DNA of 64,000 nt from Helicoverpa zea (taxonomy: Eukaryota; Arthropoda; Insecta; Lepidoptera; Noctuidae), in the NCBI RefSeq assembly GCF_022581195.2, contig NC_061472.1, positions 3,596,001-3,660,000 on the forward strand, read 5' to 3'. Positions within the stretch are counted from its first letter, which is position 1, and the number at the start of each line of letters is the position of its first letter. A model generated the notes under the pieces. The model was not told where the DNA came from. It saw nothing but the letters and a program-made list of their open reading frames with translations, and did not search any database. This document shows, one piece after another, positions 26,262-38,127 of the stretch. The position numbers and the translations under genes are program-made.

Positions 26262-26676
26262 TTCTTCTTCTTCTTCTTCTGCCCTGTTCCCAATTTTATT
26301 TGGGGCGCAATATGTCTTCCGCTTCCATTCTTCCCTGTCACTCGTCGTACTGACACTCACTCTCTTCTTATTCATGACATCTTTCAGGCAATCCATCCAT
26401 CTTTTCTTAGGTCTTCCTCTTCCTCTCCATCCACCTGCATTCATACTTAGCACACACTTTGTTGCACGCGTATCATCCCTCCTCATGCCCATACCATGAC
26501 AACCTTTTACTTCTCATCTTTTCTGTAAGGCGCTACTTTCAGACTTTCTCTAATGTTATCATTCCTCACTTTATCCATTCTTGTAACACCACACATCCAT
26601 CTCAGCATTCTCATTTCTACTACATGCACTCTCTTCTCATCCCTCTTTTTCAATGTTCAACAATCGGATCCATATT
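26262..26676 (-). pseudogene. RTE-like non-LTR retrotransposon, C-terminal remnant of the reverse transcriptase ORF
   Basis: Minus-strand translation gives the pieces EKRVHVVEMRMLRWMCGVTR and DKVRNDNIRESLKVAP, then in a second frame KMRSKRLSWYGH, then in a third frame MRRDDTRATK and GRGRPKKRWMDCLKDVMNKK. This order (MLRWMCGVTR, WYGHV.RR, GRPKKRW.DC) is the signature of the region after the polymerase in lepidopteran RTE-like LINEs. A TGA replaces an expected Trp near 26660, and two frameshifts lie near 26520 and 26490, so the copy is dead. It ends in a (GAA)n run on minus, as expected of a LINE 3' tail. The 116-codon plus frame here is a shadow. Confidence 0.8.
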
Positions 26677-28974
26677 TTCAATAATCCCCGCTTATTACAA
26701 ACAATATTTTAATTATTACTCAACTAACTACACCCAACTTAGATTACAAACTCAAAAAGCAGCTAAAACAGCTAATTTCCAATTACGAACTAATGAACAG
26801 ATTACATAAAAGCAATGTAACCCGTGGCTGAGGCAAGTCACCTGCCATCCTCTGTAACCCCGAGAGAAAGTAGATATGATAATTGGATGAGCAGCGATGT
26901 GCGACCGGACTGGCTTGCGAGTGGACGTGAGAAATGTGTGGATAAGGTGTGGTAACAGGAAAATTGATTGTTAGTAGGGGGGTGTAGGTTGTTAGTTCGT
27001 ATGAAGGTGACTTAAGTATGGTGTGGCGTGTGGCTGTTAGCAGCAGTTGTTTATTTGTGCAATGAAATTAAAAATATAATATGTACGTACAATCTTGTAA
27101 AGTGTTCTATGAAGGGTTAATAACCGTTTTAAGGAAACATACATACAAAAGTGACTTTTCAACATTTTTAAGTGGCAGTTATTTAGCGAATGGAAATAAT
27201 TAAACAACAAAATAACTCCTTCCTATAAAGTACTTTCCTCTATTATTTTCTCCCCAAGCTGAGGGATTTACCGAGTGAGTGGTACATTATTATTATTTTT
27301 TTAATAAAATGATGTTCAATTACTATTAATTAATCATAGTCATATCCACATTAAAGCTATCACTCGCATCCTTCAAGCACGCGACGTTGTTTCTGCCGCG
27401 TTATCAATCATGTAGTTTACTATTTGAACGCTCACATTTTATGCAACGTTTACTTGCCTACATTATACACTAGTATATTACTTATTATGTATATTTAAAA
27501 CTTGTTTACTAAGGTGAAAGATACAGTAGTTATTTGCATGTCTTTCCGCTAATAATGTTGTTTTTATACCATGTTATGGTTGAGCAAATATGGTATCCGT
27601 ACTAGTTGGTAGATATGCATGTAAAGCAGGTATAAATGAAATGTTAATCGTTTATGTAATGCGGTCATTGACCTTTACAAAAAAGATCTCTGGCCCAGAA
27701 AAATAAATAGCAATAAAACAAAATGTTATACAATTCCGAATCTAGGTTTAAAAGTAGCCAAAATGTCAATCTATATTACTCATTCTTCTAGGCAGTCACA
27801 CATTAGTGATGTGATCGTGAAGTATCGATAAATCGATATAATCAGAACTCGTCACATGCTTACCATTAACATGTCATTAAGTTACCAAACAAAGTTTAAT
27901 CACCACTTAATTAAATATCAAAGGTGTTGATTCTATTGATAAACAAAAAGATAATGGATAACAGTGTTATTTTACGGACATGAATAAGAATACGAATTGT
28001 GAATCGTGTGAATTTACGAATATTGCCATAAAAATATACAAATACTATAATGTGACCGATAAATAATGCATCGAGGTTGAGACGCGTCGCAAGATATTGC
28101 AGAAAGTCAGATTCACACGAAGTTGTATATAGTGTATAAGATGTATGAAGCCTAGTAGTGGGTTCTAAAAAATGCTGAATTTACTGAATCGATCCTAAAT
28201 AATGAAAAGGCAAATAAAACTTTGCACGTGACCTTGTAATGGCATATCATTTTAGGAGGACATCACTTCTTAAGGAAATGTAGATGGAAACAATGTGCAA
28301 AACATTAATATGAATATAATACTGGAAGCATTTCTCTTCTTTGCTTCCAACTTATTCAATATTTAAGTTAAGCCTAAGAAAGAGTTATGAGGATAGTTTA
28401 ATTTTGTATTGAACAATATCTATTTCTTCAAGTGGACCTTCTGTTTCGCCTGTTTATCGAGATTTTGGTTGCATCCCTAGTTTCGCAACATTATCTAAGA
28501 GACCGTCAGTTCGATGCTGTGCGAGTCACTTTACCGTGGGAAACATATCAATAACAAAATTATAATCATGCTAAAAATATTAGTTGATTTATTTCATGAT
28601 TAGTATTCGCAATATGAATATCTATGCAATATTTTGTGTGAAATTAAAACGAAATGTTTTGAGTCTGTTTTTAAATGTTAGTGCCTTCTTTTCAACTTTC
28701 CAATTTTATAAATATTGCAAATGATTTATAGTTTCTTTCTTGTAAATGTTACAGCCATAGTGATTAAATAAATATTATACATAATCACTGGTCATTATGT
28801 ATTATAGTACCCAAATTGACTTGACAATGTGATAAATTAATTACTTTATCTAGATATTATTCATAATAGCTGGTCAAAGTTAGCCAAAGTAATAAATATG
28901 GTAGGTATAACCAATTTGGTACTGACTAATTCTTAAAAACGGTTTAAATTATTGTCGAATATATTATGAATCAT
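26677..28974. other. AT-rich non-coding sequence
   Basis: No gene recognised. Near 28745-28870 lie words that recur inverted at about 29640-29720 (see findings). Confidence 0.45.
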
Positions 28975-29470
28975 CAAATGATTCCTCCCGCTGTGGGTTA
29001 GCAGCGTGAAGGAGTGTCAGACAGTTAGTGACTTCAAACCCACTGGGGTTTGCTGAATCTCTTCGAGGAGCGCGCTGCCAAGACGTGCCCGTCTTCTATG
29101 AGCCGGAAGGACGATGAGCCCACAGACCCACGCCTAAGATGGCCGGGAGACGTCACTCGATACTCAGCGCCCGTGGTCTCTTCCACGTCCATGGCAGCAG
29201 CTGGGATGAGAGGTGTGAATTTCTCTAGCTTCTGCATGAGACGACGGCATCCCATTACATCTCGCCCCAGACCATGGCTTAAATCAGGGCTGGGCACGAA
29301 AGGTCGCCGCTGCGTATTGCCTCAACGAAGACACAGCAGTGCCCTTCCCAGGCAGGGCATACCTGGACTGTGTGGTTTACCGTGTCCTCCGGGCCGTCCG
29401 TATAGTGTCCCGAGCCACATCTCAAAGATCGGACTTTTTGCTATGTGGCGTGCCCTGCACTGGGCTAACT
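28975..29470 (-). pseudogene. R1-clade non-LTR retrotransposon 3' end (ORF2 C-terminus plus 3' UTR)
   Basis: This GC-rich island reads on minus, between about 29420 and 29280, as RCGSGHYTDGPED, TVNHTVQVCPAW, EGHC and RSGDLSCPALI, then a TAA at 29279-29281. The Cys...EDTV.HT...CPAW pattern, followed by GDLS.PALI, is the Cys/His motif at the C-terminus of R1-clade ORF2 proteins. The usual WDAV.SFC block follows but is broken by stops and frame changes. The 3' UTR ends with CTGACACTCCTTCACGCTGC and ACCCACAGCGGGAGG near 28985. Antisense open frames of 140 and 87 codons over it are by-products of the GC content. The 5' part is absent, as is usual for truncated LINE insertions. Confidence 0.8.
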
Positions 29471-31079
29471 AAGCCCTTTTAGAATTATATTAAGGTCAGC
29501 TACCAGACACTTTAGTTAGTTAACATGAAATAATAATCTTTACCTATTTATTTTATTACATTATCCAAGTCTATGGAGATATTATATAAAATTGCTAATT
29601 AATGTGATTCATTCTGTGTCAATTATCACTTTATCCAAATTGAGTAAATATTATAAATAATACCTAGATAATATATATATAATATTCAGACTTATTACTT
29701 TGGCTGTAACATAAATATTGATTCAAATTGAAAAAAAAAAAAAAAAAAAAATTGTTCAGACAATAATTTTAGTCTAAGCAGTCTAATTTAGCACAATAAA
29801 CTAGGCGAGTAATATTTTTAAAATGAATTTTCACCTCTCTTTTCCACTTATTTTGATTGCTGCCCTTCTTTTCTAAAGAATTAAATAATATACCCCAGCG
29901 TACATAAACTTTAGAAAGAATGTCACTTATGAGATGGTAAACAGAAGAAGATGTAAGAAGAAAACATGCATAAATAATGATGGTGAAGACATGATGACGT
30001 AAAACTCCAGAAGTGATAACCTCCACAACTGTATCCTCCACAAATCGCCTAGATTTTGCCTATAACGTTTCAATCCAGTCCTATTCCGATAAACCAGTTT
30101 ACAATCCTCGTCATGAATCCTGACTGACTGGCTGATGAAAAAAAATAACACTTTGCCCCCATGGAAAATCAAACCAGCTCTGATAACAAAGCCACAAAAT
30201 ATGATGCACTAAAATTAATATTGTGTCATAAAATAGAGCTTCTAATACGTAGGAATTAAGGCTTAGAACAGACTTGAAATCTCAATTAATTTATATACTT
30301 TAGCAATTTAATTTTATTACATAATTTATGTGGGTAACAGTACATTGATGATCGTCAGTTGTTTTTCAAGAGTAGGGTGAGCGCACACATGTATGTAGCT
30401 AGTAATAATAATTAGAATTATTCCATACTTTTTTAATGCGAACTATTTATGATGTGTTCTGAATTCGAATCGATTTGGCACTGATTTATATCGATTTTTA
30501 AGGAATATTTTGCAGGCAAATATAGTATGGGAATTTGTGTCCAGATCCAGTTTTGTAGCGAAACTAATTGAATTTATAACAATCTAGAATTGAAAATTAA
30601 ATTCTTAATACAGCATGGCGGATTAGTTAGTACCTATTATATTTTGATTGCGGCCTAATAAAGGCAGCTAAAAATTAATGAGGTATTGTATAATGAGAAT
30701 TGCATAAAAATAATTTGAAACATCGCTAACGTTTTGCATATACGTACGTAGCGTTAAACAATTTACTGTGCGCACGAAATCGTGACGATCAATTGAAAGA
30801 TTCGAAAGGTTTACATGAAGCTATACATGACCACTTATAGAATACCAGGAATCGTCTACAAATGCGTGCTAATTATTCAACGTTTCTTTATTTTCTTTAC
30901 GTCATGTCCGAGCTTTAGAAGTGAAAAAAACTGGTCAAGTGCCTGTTATATTCGCACACTAAGAGTTCCGTCCATCTATAAAAGGAGCAAAAACCAAGTT
31001 TATTTTATGCCCACTACAATATTTATTGTATTCTAGTTTTCAGTGCGTGTTATTACCAATAGCTACAACAGAAATAATT
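29471..31079. other. AT-rich non-coding sequence
   Basis: No gene recognised. It includes a 21-base A run at 29731-29751. Confidence 0.45.
29731..29751 (+). repeat. Poly(A) tract of 21
   Basis: Uninterrupted A run. It could be a retroposon tail, but no recognisable element body precedes it on the plus strand. Confidence 0.8.
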
Positions 31080-31203
31080 GCATCATCTATGAATTATTTT
31101 TTACTATTTTATCACGGTGTAAGATTCAGCCTAGAGACAGACAGACGGACAACGAAGTCGTGGTATGCCATAAGGTCCCGTTTTGCCTTTTGGGTACGGA
31201 ATC
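31080..31203 (+). mobile_element. Fragment of the GGGTACGGAA-type lepidopteran repeat
   Basis: TATCACGGTGTAAGATTCAGCC, GAGACAGACAGACGGACA and AAGGTCCCGTTTTGCCTTTTGGGTACGGAA appear in the order usual for a widespread repeat that is textually related to the (GTCY)n MITE. A GACA-type mini-tract replaces the long microsatellite. Confidence 0.6.
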
Positions 31204-32654
31204 CAACAAACTAGTTCGGTTAGCACCGGAAATAGTCTTTTTTTTAAACTCCTCAGAAATATATAGCTATAAAGGAGTGATCTCATTATTTACGCAACAT
31301 TGATCGCATAAAAACTAGTCGTGTAGACTGCGCTTAATGAGCCACGAGGGTGTGGGCCAAGGGGAAGGAATAAACATTTTGGTAATGATACAAAATATAA
31401 CGAAATTGAAGTGTTTTAAACATTACAACGTTATTTTGTTCCGTTAGTAAAGCTAGAGAGGTTTCCAAAGAAATCTCCAAGAATAAGCAACAGGAATACG
31501 AATTTCAGTTTAGAGATCATAACCTATTTTCAGTTGCATTCAATATTATATCGACGGTTCTCTGCAAAGTACCTTAATTATCGAGTAAATCGCTATTTTA
31601 TCATCACCACGGTACTATTCTGTCACTCTATTATATATATATGTCTCTAAATTTTTACAAAAATATATCTAGACCTAACTCAAAAATACAGCCAGCAGTT
31701 CTTAACATCTTCTAACTTGTACCACCCGCATTACAAAGGGGGCATGGAGTAAATTTGAATATTTCACGCATTTAGTTGGCGACGCGTGGCGGTCGCAGGA
31801 AGTCAGGATCCTTTATTCAACGCGATGCGTCGGCGGCGCAGCGGTCGGTCAAGGTCCTTGCTTCAAGGGATTTATGACTACTGTACATGCAGTTTTGAGA
31901 AAAAAAAAACATGGTAATGGTCAAGTTTTGAGGTGAAGAAGAAAGTAAATAAATGGATTTGTACCTCGGTTATTTTTGCTGTTAATTGTTTTATTTAGTG
32001 TGAACATTTTTAAGGGACTTTATAGCCAGATAAAATAATATTTTACCTACAACATGCAGGTAACCATTGAGTGAAGAAAAAATTACAAATTACTTAATGA
32101 CAATATTTTAATTATCTTAAAATGAATAAAGCTTTTTTAGTTTATCTTTAATCTATTTAACAGCAAAACCATTACCTCCATCAAGTTCATCTATTAACAC
32201 TAACCTAACGACACAAGCATTATTTCCAAACTAATTCCTAACAGTCATCGTGACCAACTAACCCAAAAAAACCTAACCCTGTCAAACGTCAAGCCGTAAA
32301 ATTACTAATGGGGGTATAAATTACCCCTTGATCACGACACACCGAAACTAGCACCTGCCACCGAATAATACAATAATTAGAACTTGCTCCGCTTGATGTT
32401 TCCTTTATTTGGAGCTATAATTTTTTTTTTTTAATTTCGAAGCCATGTCCGGAACCAGCATTTGTTTTATTGCATATATTTATCGCAGCGGGGTAATTAT
32501 TTAACTAAATTGGGAATAATATTGCATACGGCGGCGGAGGGTTCTGTAACTGTCTTGTTGTATGGTATTTCCTTGCAGATGCTTGGGTTGTTTCCAAAGT
32601 TTATGTGAAATGAGCTTAAAGATTAAAATAATTAAAACGTATACCTTTTTTGAA
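31204..32654. other. Non-coding stretch
   Basis: A short GC-richer patch at 31770-31870 (GGCGACGCGTGGCGG, GCGTCGGCGGCGCAGCGG) is not assignable to a gene or a known repeat. Otherwise AT-rich. Confidence 0.45.
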
Positions 32655-32870
32655 TGGTATCAAAGTTGGTGGCTCAGGCTGTGTTTTGAACTTCTTTGGC
32701 AGTCGTTACGTTGAGCCAGAAGCCATAATATCAGACAACCATTCCTACCAAGGGGTATTGATTGAGTGGCCCGGGTAACTAGGTTGTGGAGATCAGACAG
32801 ACAGTCACTCCATGTCAAACACTGGTACCCAGCTACATACGACTCAAACACAAGTAATTGGAAAAAGCTA
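32655..32870 (+). mobile_element. GTTGGGGTCGG-family repeat, divergent
   Basis: Plus strand carries TTTGGCAGTCGTTACG, CAGAAGCCATAATATCAGAC, ACCAAGGGGTATTGA, GGCCCGGGTAACTAGGTTG, GATCAGACAGACAGTC and CACTGGTACCCAGCT in the family order. The GTTGGGGTCGG word itself is lost. Confidence 0.7.
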
Positions 32871-33877
32871 GGTACACGATGACACATAATCCCACACTAA
32901 AACAATTAATATACAAACAGTAGAACATCATTTCCTTTGAAGAAACACTCATAAACATTAACAAATGAACCACGTAACAAAACCATAGCATTGATCAACA
33001 TTTCATTAAACAATTAAAGAGAAAATGGCGGGACATTTACTACGCCGAACACGGAACAACCACCAATGGATTCCGCAAATACTTACGTATGCCATTTCAA
33101 TTTATTACCATCTCAATTGAAAGAAGGTTATGTACTTAGGGTACTTGATAATATGAAAAAAGTGTTGTGAAACTTAATTGAACTTCTGTGCATTATAGAC
33201 GCGGAAAGAAAATTGTGGAGAGAAGAAGTTTTGGGACCTCAGATGAAAAGCGAGCCTAAACTTACTAATTCTAGGTATGATTGTGATATATAGGCTGTAG
33301 GCCTGATAAATTTTGTCCAAAACCGTTCAGCCGTTTTCGAGTGAAACAGCAGAGGTACAGTTACGCAGAAGAAAACTTGAGCAGATAAGAGATAATTTTC
33401 ATCCACCTCTAACTTTCTGTCTCGTCTGGTAATTCAGTTCTGGTAAAAAAAATCGATAATTCGTAATATGACAATATACATAGGTGTATTATCACTGTTC
33501 ACTCTTTCTCCATAACAGTAACAGCAAAAACAGTCCACAGTCCACTAGTTTCCACGGTCTTCTTGCTTCAAATTGTTCACACTGGAACTTCTCCCCTCAT
33601 CCTCTAGCACTAATATATTCTAATCGTGTTTTAGAACAGGCATGGGACATGAGGCGCCACCTAGCAAGTTTGGCATCAATCGTCGCTCAGCAGTGCTGAC
33701 GAATGTTAAGTACTTACTGGGCATGCATAATCGTGTACTAGTCACGGTTGTGATTACCGACTGGTCAGTAGATTATTGGTGGTCCTTAGAACTGCCACAG
33801 AAGTTTTATGTGGTCACCAGTTTATAACAGAAGATGTAATGCTTAATGAGTCAATTGTCATTTGTTTATGAGTCTTA
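32871..33877. other. AT-rich non-coding sequence
   Basis: Contains CCGTTCAGCCGTTTTCGAGTGA near 33322, a phrase typical of lepidopteran LINE or Helitron tails, but too short to classify. No gene recognised. TTA at 33875-33877 is the left target duplication of the next element. Confidence 0.45.
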
Positions 33878-33916
33878 GGGTCTCTTTCACCATCTCAAAG
33901 TAAAGCGTTGATTAGT

Positions 33917-33948
33917 TACTTGCCAATTAACGTTAACTGGCAAGTAAA
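33917..33948. repeat. Subterminal near-perfect palindrome of the Harbinger element
   Basis: TTACTTGCCAATTAACG is followed by TTAACTGGCAAGTAA. The two halves pair at all but one position pair. TACTTGCC recurs at about 34000 and GGCAAGTAA at about 34703, so it may be a transposase-binding word. Confidence 0.7.
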
Positions 33949-34402
33949 ACTTACGAGTATCTTCTACCAATTTCACAAGCGAAAATCAAGCTTCGAGTAA
34001 CTACTTGCCGGTTAAGTGAATGACGTAACAAATCATACGTTACATTCGTTCAAAATTACGTCAACGGTACTCGTCAAACGTCATTGACAGGTTAGCTGTC
34101 ATTTGTCATTTCATTTCGTGTGGTGTTTTTGTTGTGTTTTTTTTGGATTGTCACTTCTTAAGTAGGATCCAGTTGCGAGATTAATGTTAACAGCATGCTT
34201 GTTTTTGTTGAAACTGCTTGATTCTTGAAAACAAGACTTGTTTGTTAGATAAGTACTTAGGTACCTACTAATGTAGGTAATTGAGAGAACATCGTATTAA
34301 ATTTTTATATGTAAGGTGTAAAATTAATAATTATGATTTGATAGGTTATCTGTTAGTAAAATCATTTAACTTATTTTATTTTTATAAAAAAATGATAATC
34401 AC

Positions 34403-34614
34403 CTTTGCGTTTTAGAAACTATTTTATGTTTTATTAAGTTATGCACTTGGTTCACTGCAAGCTTCGATAGACGAAATCTAGCCAAAAAATCAGTTTCATC
34501 TAAGTCCGTAAAATAATCAACACGGATTTTAAATACAAGAATCCTCGGTATCCGTTGCAAGGTTAAATAATCAAATTCATCCGATTGATGATCAATTAAA
34601 TTAAATAAATCCAT
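34403..34614 (-). pseudogene. First exon of a Harbinger transposase (N-terminal fragment)
   Basis: Starting at the ATG on the minus strand (34614-34612), the frame encodes about 70 residues beginning MDLFNLIDHQSDEFDYL and containing DETDFLARFRLSKLAVNQVH. The latter resembles the 'F..RFRLSK..V..L...I' helix found near the start of HARBI1-like transposases. The reading frame runs into a consensus splice donor (CAAAG|GTGATT, exon end at 34403), and the extra residue and stop after it are intron read-through. Full transposases of this family are around 350-400 residues, so only the first fifth remains. Identification rests on this one helix plus the TTA-flanked ends. Confidence 0.6.
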
Positions 34615-34841
34615 TTTCAATCAACAGTTATGCAAATTTTCAATAATCTAAACGCTGCAATATTTAACCGTCAAGTAAACACGCTAATCAGTAGAAGACG
34701 CGGCAAGTAAGTTACGAGTCATTTAATCATATGATTAGTGCTACTCGAACATCGTGAAATTGACACGTGCAGTTACGGGTGACTTTAACTGGCGATTAGT
34801 CTACTCAATACTTTACTCGAGGGTGGTGAAAGAGGCCCTTA

Positions 34842-35489
34842 GAGTTCTTTACAAGGGCCTTCATTTGCGGAAGTTCAGTAACTTAGCCAGGATATACCAA
34901 AATGTTGCTGTTCTAAAGGTGGATCTGGTGAAATTTCAGGCACGTGACTTATTTCATAGCCACATTGGAATGTAAAAAACTGTTATGTTTTAGACTCATA
35001 AATTATCAAGAACCACTTACCATGAGATGAACAATATGTTTCCATCTTACAAAAGCTAATTTACTACCGAGAGATGTAACGATTCATCTCACAAGATGAC
35101 TTACATCAAAATTCACTAAACTTCCCCAAAACCCTGTTTCGAAAAAACACTCTCTTCCTAAAACACAAACGGTCAAACATGCAAACAAAACAATTCGACA
35201 AATACTCCCAGATGTGAGTTCAGGAATTCTTTTAACAATATTCTTTACTAATTCACACTTAGAAAATTAAATTAACTCAGAAATCGGCTTCAAGCAGATC
35301 GCCCGGTCAGGGCAGGGCTGCCTCATGGCTTAAAGAACTCGTTTAGAAAATATCTCTCTGGAAGCACTTTAATTTAAGCTATTTAATCAATATCTTTAGG
35401 TATAACTAAATATGTAATGTAAATATGTGAATAAAAATTAATTATTAAATATTAACTAAAGTAAGATTTTATCAAACTTTGTTCATGAG
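34842..35489. other. AT-rich non-coding sequence
   Basis: The 73-codon frame at 34754-34975 crosses the transposon end and is incidental. Nothing else recognised. Confidence 0.5.
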
Positions 35490-35735
35490 GCATCCTTCCA
35501 TTTTGAAAAAGGCACGCTAAATTGGTGGACTGCGGCTGTCATGTGGTGAATATTTTTGGCCCTCGTTACGGGTAGTTAGAAACCAGAAAATCTGACAAGT
35601 CGTTTTACCAAGTGGTATCAAGTTTCACGGACAGAGTTGAGGAGTTCAGACAGGCAGTCGCTCCATGTAAAACACAGCATTTGTGGAGACTGGAAGTCAA
35701 CCCCAACATAGTTAATCAAAGGCTAAGCAGACGAT
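35490..35735 (+). mobile_element. GTTGGGGTCGG-family repeat
   Basis: Plus strand carries CTCGTTACGGGTAGTTAGAA, ACAAGTCGTTTTACCAAG, GAGTTGAGGAGTTCAGACAG, GCAGTCGCTCCATGTAAAAC, and then GACTGGAAGTCAACCCCAAC and ATAGTTAATCAAAGGCT at the expected end. Confidence 0.7.
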
Positions 35736-37137
35736 ACAACCAACACAATTCTACCTAACCAAGCATAAGACCTGTTAATTAATAAATTTCCTACAACCAG
35801 ACCCGTACAGCCTCTCGATCCATTCACGCATCTAAGCAAGTTTTCAAACGAGCTCGGTAGTACAAGATGACCTTTTGGAAAACGTCCTAAGAACATCCTG
35901 CTGCCGAGCCGGATACGAAACGGATCCGATTGTAAGGCCTTGAATGTTTGCGGACATAAACTGTGGAATAGTATGGATTTTGTAGTTAATGAAAGGACTT
36001 GTAGTTAACGATTGGTAGTGAAAGTGTGACTGATCTGATTGGTTAAATAAAGTATTTTTGTGTTTCTTTGGTATCGAAGTCAGAAATGTTTCTCTTTCAA
36101 TCTTAAGCTTTTCAATGTATATGGCTCGAATAACTTCTCAAGTTTGTCAGTAAACTTTTAATCATGCTAAAAGGATTTTTTGGCCTGAAAGTTCAAAACT
36201 ATTTTAGAAGGCAAGGCCCATTGTGGTGTTTCCTACTTTTAGTTCTCCTTGCTTCAGTCAAAATATTATATAAAAAATACAAGGAAAAATAACTATTATT
36301 TCAACTGTTATAATCATTAAAAATATAACTGGCAACCCTAAATTCAACTGTTTGCTTGCTCATTACTGCTTGCGCTCGCGCACCGTAACGGTAGGGTTGG
36401 TCTAGCCCCTTATTAAACTTACCTTTATACTTACCATTCGATTTCCAACTCTATACAGGTGGTATAAGGTTGAATTTTGCATGTAATTAGTGAAATGCTT
36501 TTTATTCCATATAGCGAATGGTTTGAAGATCTCGGTAAGTGGAGATATTGTTAAAAGTGTTTGTTTGTCTGTTTATTTGATTTTAGATAGGTATACAGAA
36601 CAAAAGTAATTGAATGCTTTTAAGAATAAATTAGATTAATAAGAGAAAAATAACGAACAACCAGTTACTATAGACTTAAGTTACCTAATACGTTAGAAAA
36701 AAAAATAAAAAAAAATTGTTGCATTTAGAGTATGCAATAGTTTTATATCGTCCCAAACAACAATACCTAGTTAACAAATAATTAGTAGACCCACTCTCTA
36801 TCTATATGATAAACCAAATCTTCCTAGAAGCATTGTAAATACCCCAGGCGTTCAAACACCTGAGCTTTGCGTTATTTACAGAACGAAAACTATTTAACGA
36901 GAGCCTTATTCCTTCATCACTTGACCCCACTGACATACTGCCAACAGCCACTTAACCAATGAACCAAATCCAACACGAAAAATAACAATTATAACAACAA
37001 AAAGCGACATCAACTTCGCATAATTTCTAACTTAAAAAATACGATCAGAAAATTCCCCTATTCTGACCCTATCTTACACTATTCATTGTAATTTCATCCC
37101 TATATTTGACACTTTAGAGTCTGTTTTTCATTGACAC
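35736..37137. other. Non-coding stretch
   Basis: A GC-richer patch at 35880-35960 and another at 36330-36420 (CTTGCGCTCGCGCACCG) are not assignable. No gene recognised. Confidence 0.45.
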
Positions 37138-37300
37138 GGTGTCACAGTGGTTAGTCTCTGTGAATACATTCGAATTTCAGCCTTAAGTGTAAGTGTGAAG
37201 GTCTGTTTTTGCTTGTGACGGTCATAGGTCAAGTTCTGCTTGGGTTATCACGGTATAGTGTTGGGGCTGACCGCAAGGTTCCAGGTTCTTTTCTTAAAGG
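37138..37300 (+). mobile_element. Possible degraded tRNA-derived SINE
   Basis: CACGGTGTCACAGTGGTTAG resembles a polymerase III box A context, and ATTCGAATTTCAG about 25 bases later resembles a decayed box B. The following 100 bases (GTGTGAAGGTCTG, GACGGTCATAGGTCAAG, GGGGCTGACCGCAAGGTTCC) look like an organised body rather than random AT-rich sequence. No second copy lies in the window, so this is tentative. Confidence 0.4.
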
Positions 37301-38127
37301 GAAGGAAGTAACGTATCGTTGGTTTTTATTATACTTTATTGACGGCTGTCTGTTTGGGGAAGTGGTATATTATTTTTTAGGTTGGAATAAAATTACATGA
37401 AATAGAAAAAAAATATTTTTAAAATGTTTAGATACAATACAAAAAACACGTTATCTAATTAAATGGCAACATTGACATTCAAAAAATACATGTTTTTATC
37501 TATTCACAAAACCTGCACTATAAATACATATGTAGGTTTGATACACCATAAAATTTCAGAATCAGATTACATTAATGCATATTGAATTTCCAAATAATAA
37601 TATTTGGGGAACATTATTCGTACCCTCAAAATCGTGGGTAAAATGTATTACAAGCAAACCAAATGACATTCACACATTTATTAAAAAGAAAAGATTGGAT
37701 ATGACGTTATCTCACACAATAAACACGTGGTAACATCCATAGACAATTCGTAAAGGTGCAACCACCTCTTTCGAGGCCTACGACCAAATTTCAGAGCAGA
37801 CAATAAAAAAAAAATACACATTTTTCTCGCTCCAATTACTATATAGACCGTTAATTTCTTTATATGTCTAAAACATGCGTTTTGCGTAAATCTCACGAAA
37901 TTGAACGACTATAGGAATTATTTTCTAGACTTGCATTACGCAACTTCGATAAAGCTATTGCATATGATATGCAATAGGTCCAATGTGTTTTTAATTGCAT
38001 ATAAGTACAATAAGCGAGCGTTTTCTGTGCGGGTAAAAAATTTAGAGCGACGTAGAGTAAACTATTTGCGCATTATACTGTCGTTCTTACATTATTGTAA
38101 ATTGTCTATACCTGATATATTTTATAT
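37301..38127. other. AT-rich non-coding sequence
   Basis: Nothing recognisable. The 104-codon frame at 37901-38215 runs into the next repeat and is incidental. Confidence 0.45.

Larger units (their letters stand above)
33878..34838 (-). mobile_element. PIF/Harbinger-type DNA transposon, internally deleted (961 bp)
   Basis: The ends read GGGTCTCTTTCACCA and, on the other strand, GGGCCTCTTTCACCA. Both sides are flanked by TTA (33875-33877 and 34839-34841), the 3 bp target duplication diagnostic of the PIF/Harbinger superfamily. The inverted ends continue imperfectly for about 40-55 bp (AGTAAAG, TTGA.TAG shared). Inside, on the minus strand, is one open exon resembling the N-terminus of a Harbinger transposase (34403-34614). 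The catalytic DDE domain and the MADF/Myb partner gene are absent, so this is a non-autonomous deletion derivative. Confidence 0.85.

Noticed and set aside
29050..29472. A 140-codon plus-strand gene
   Set aside because: It is antisense to a clear R1-clade C-terminus and exists because that region is GC-rich.
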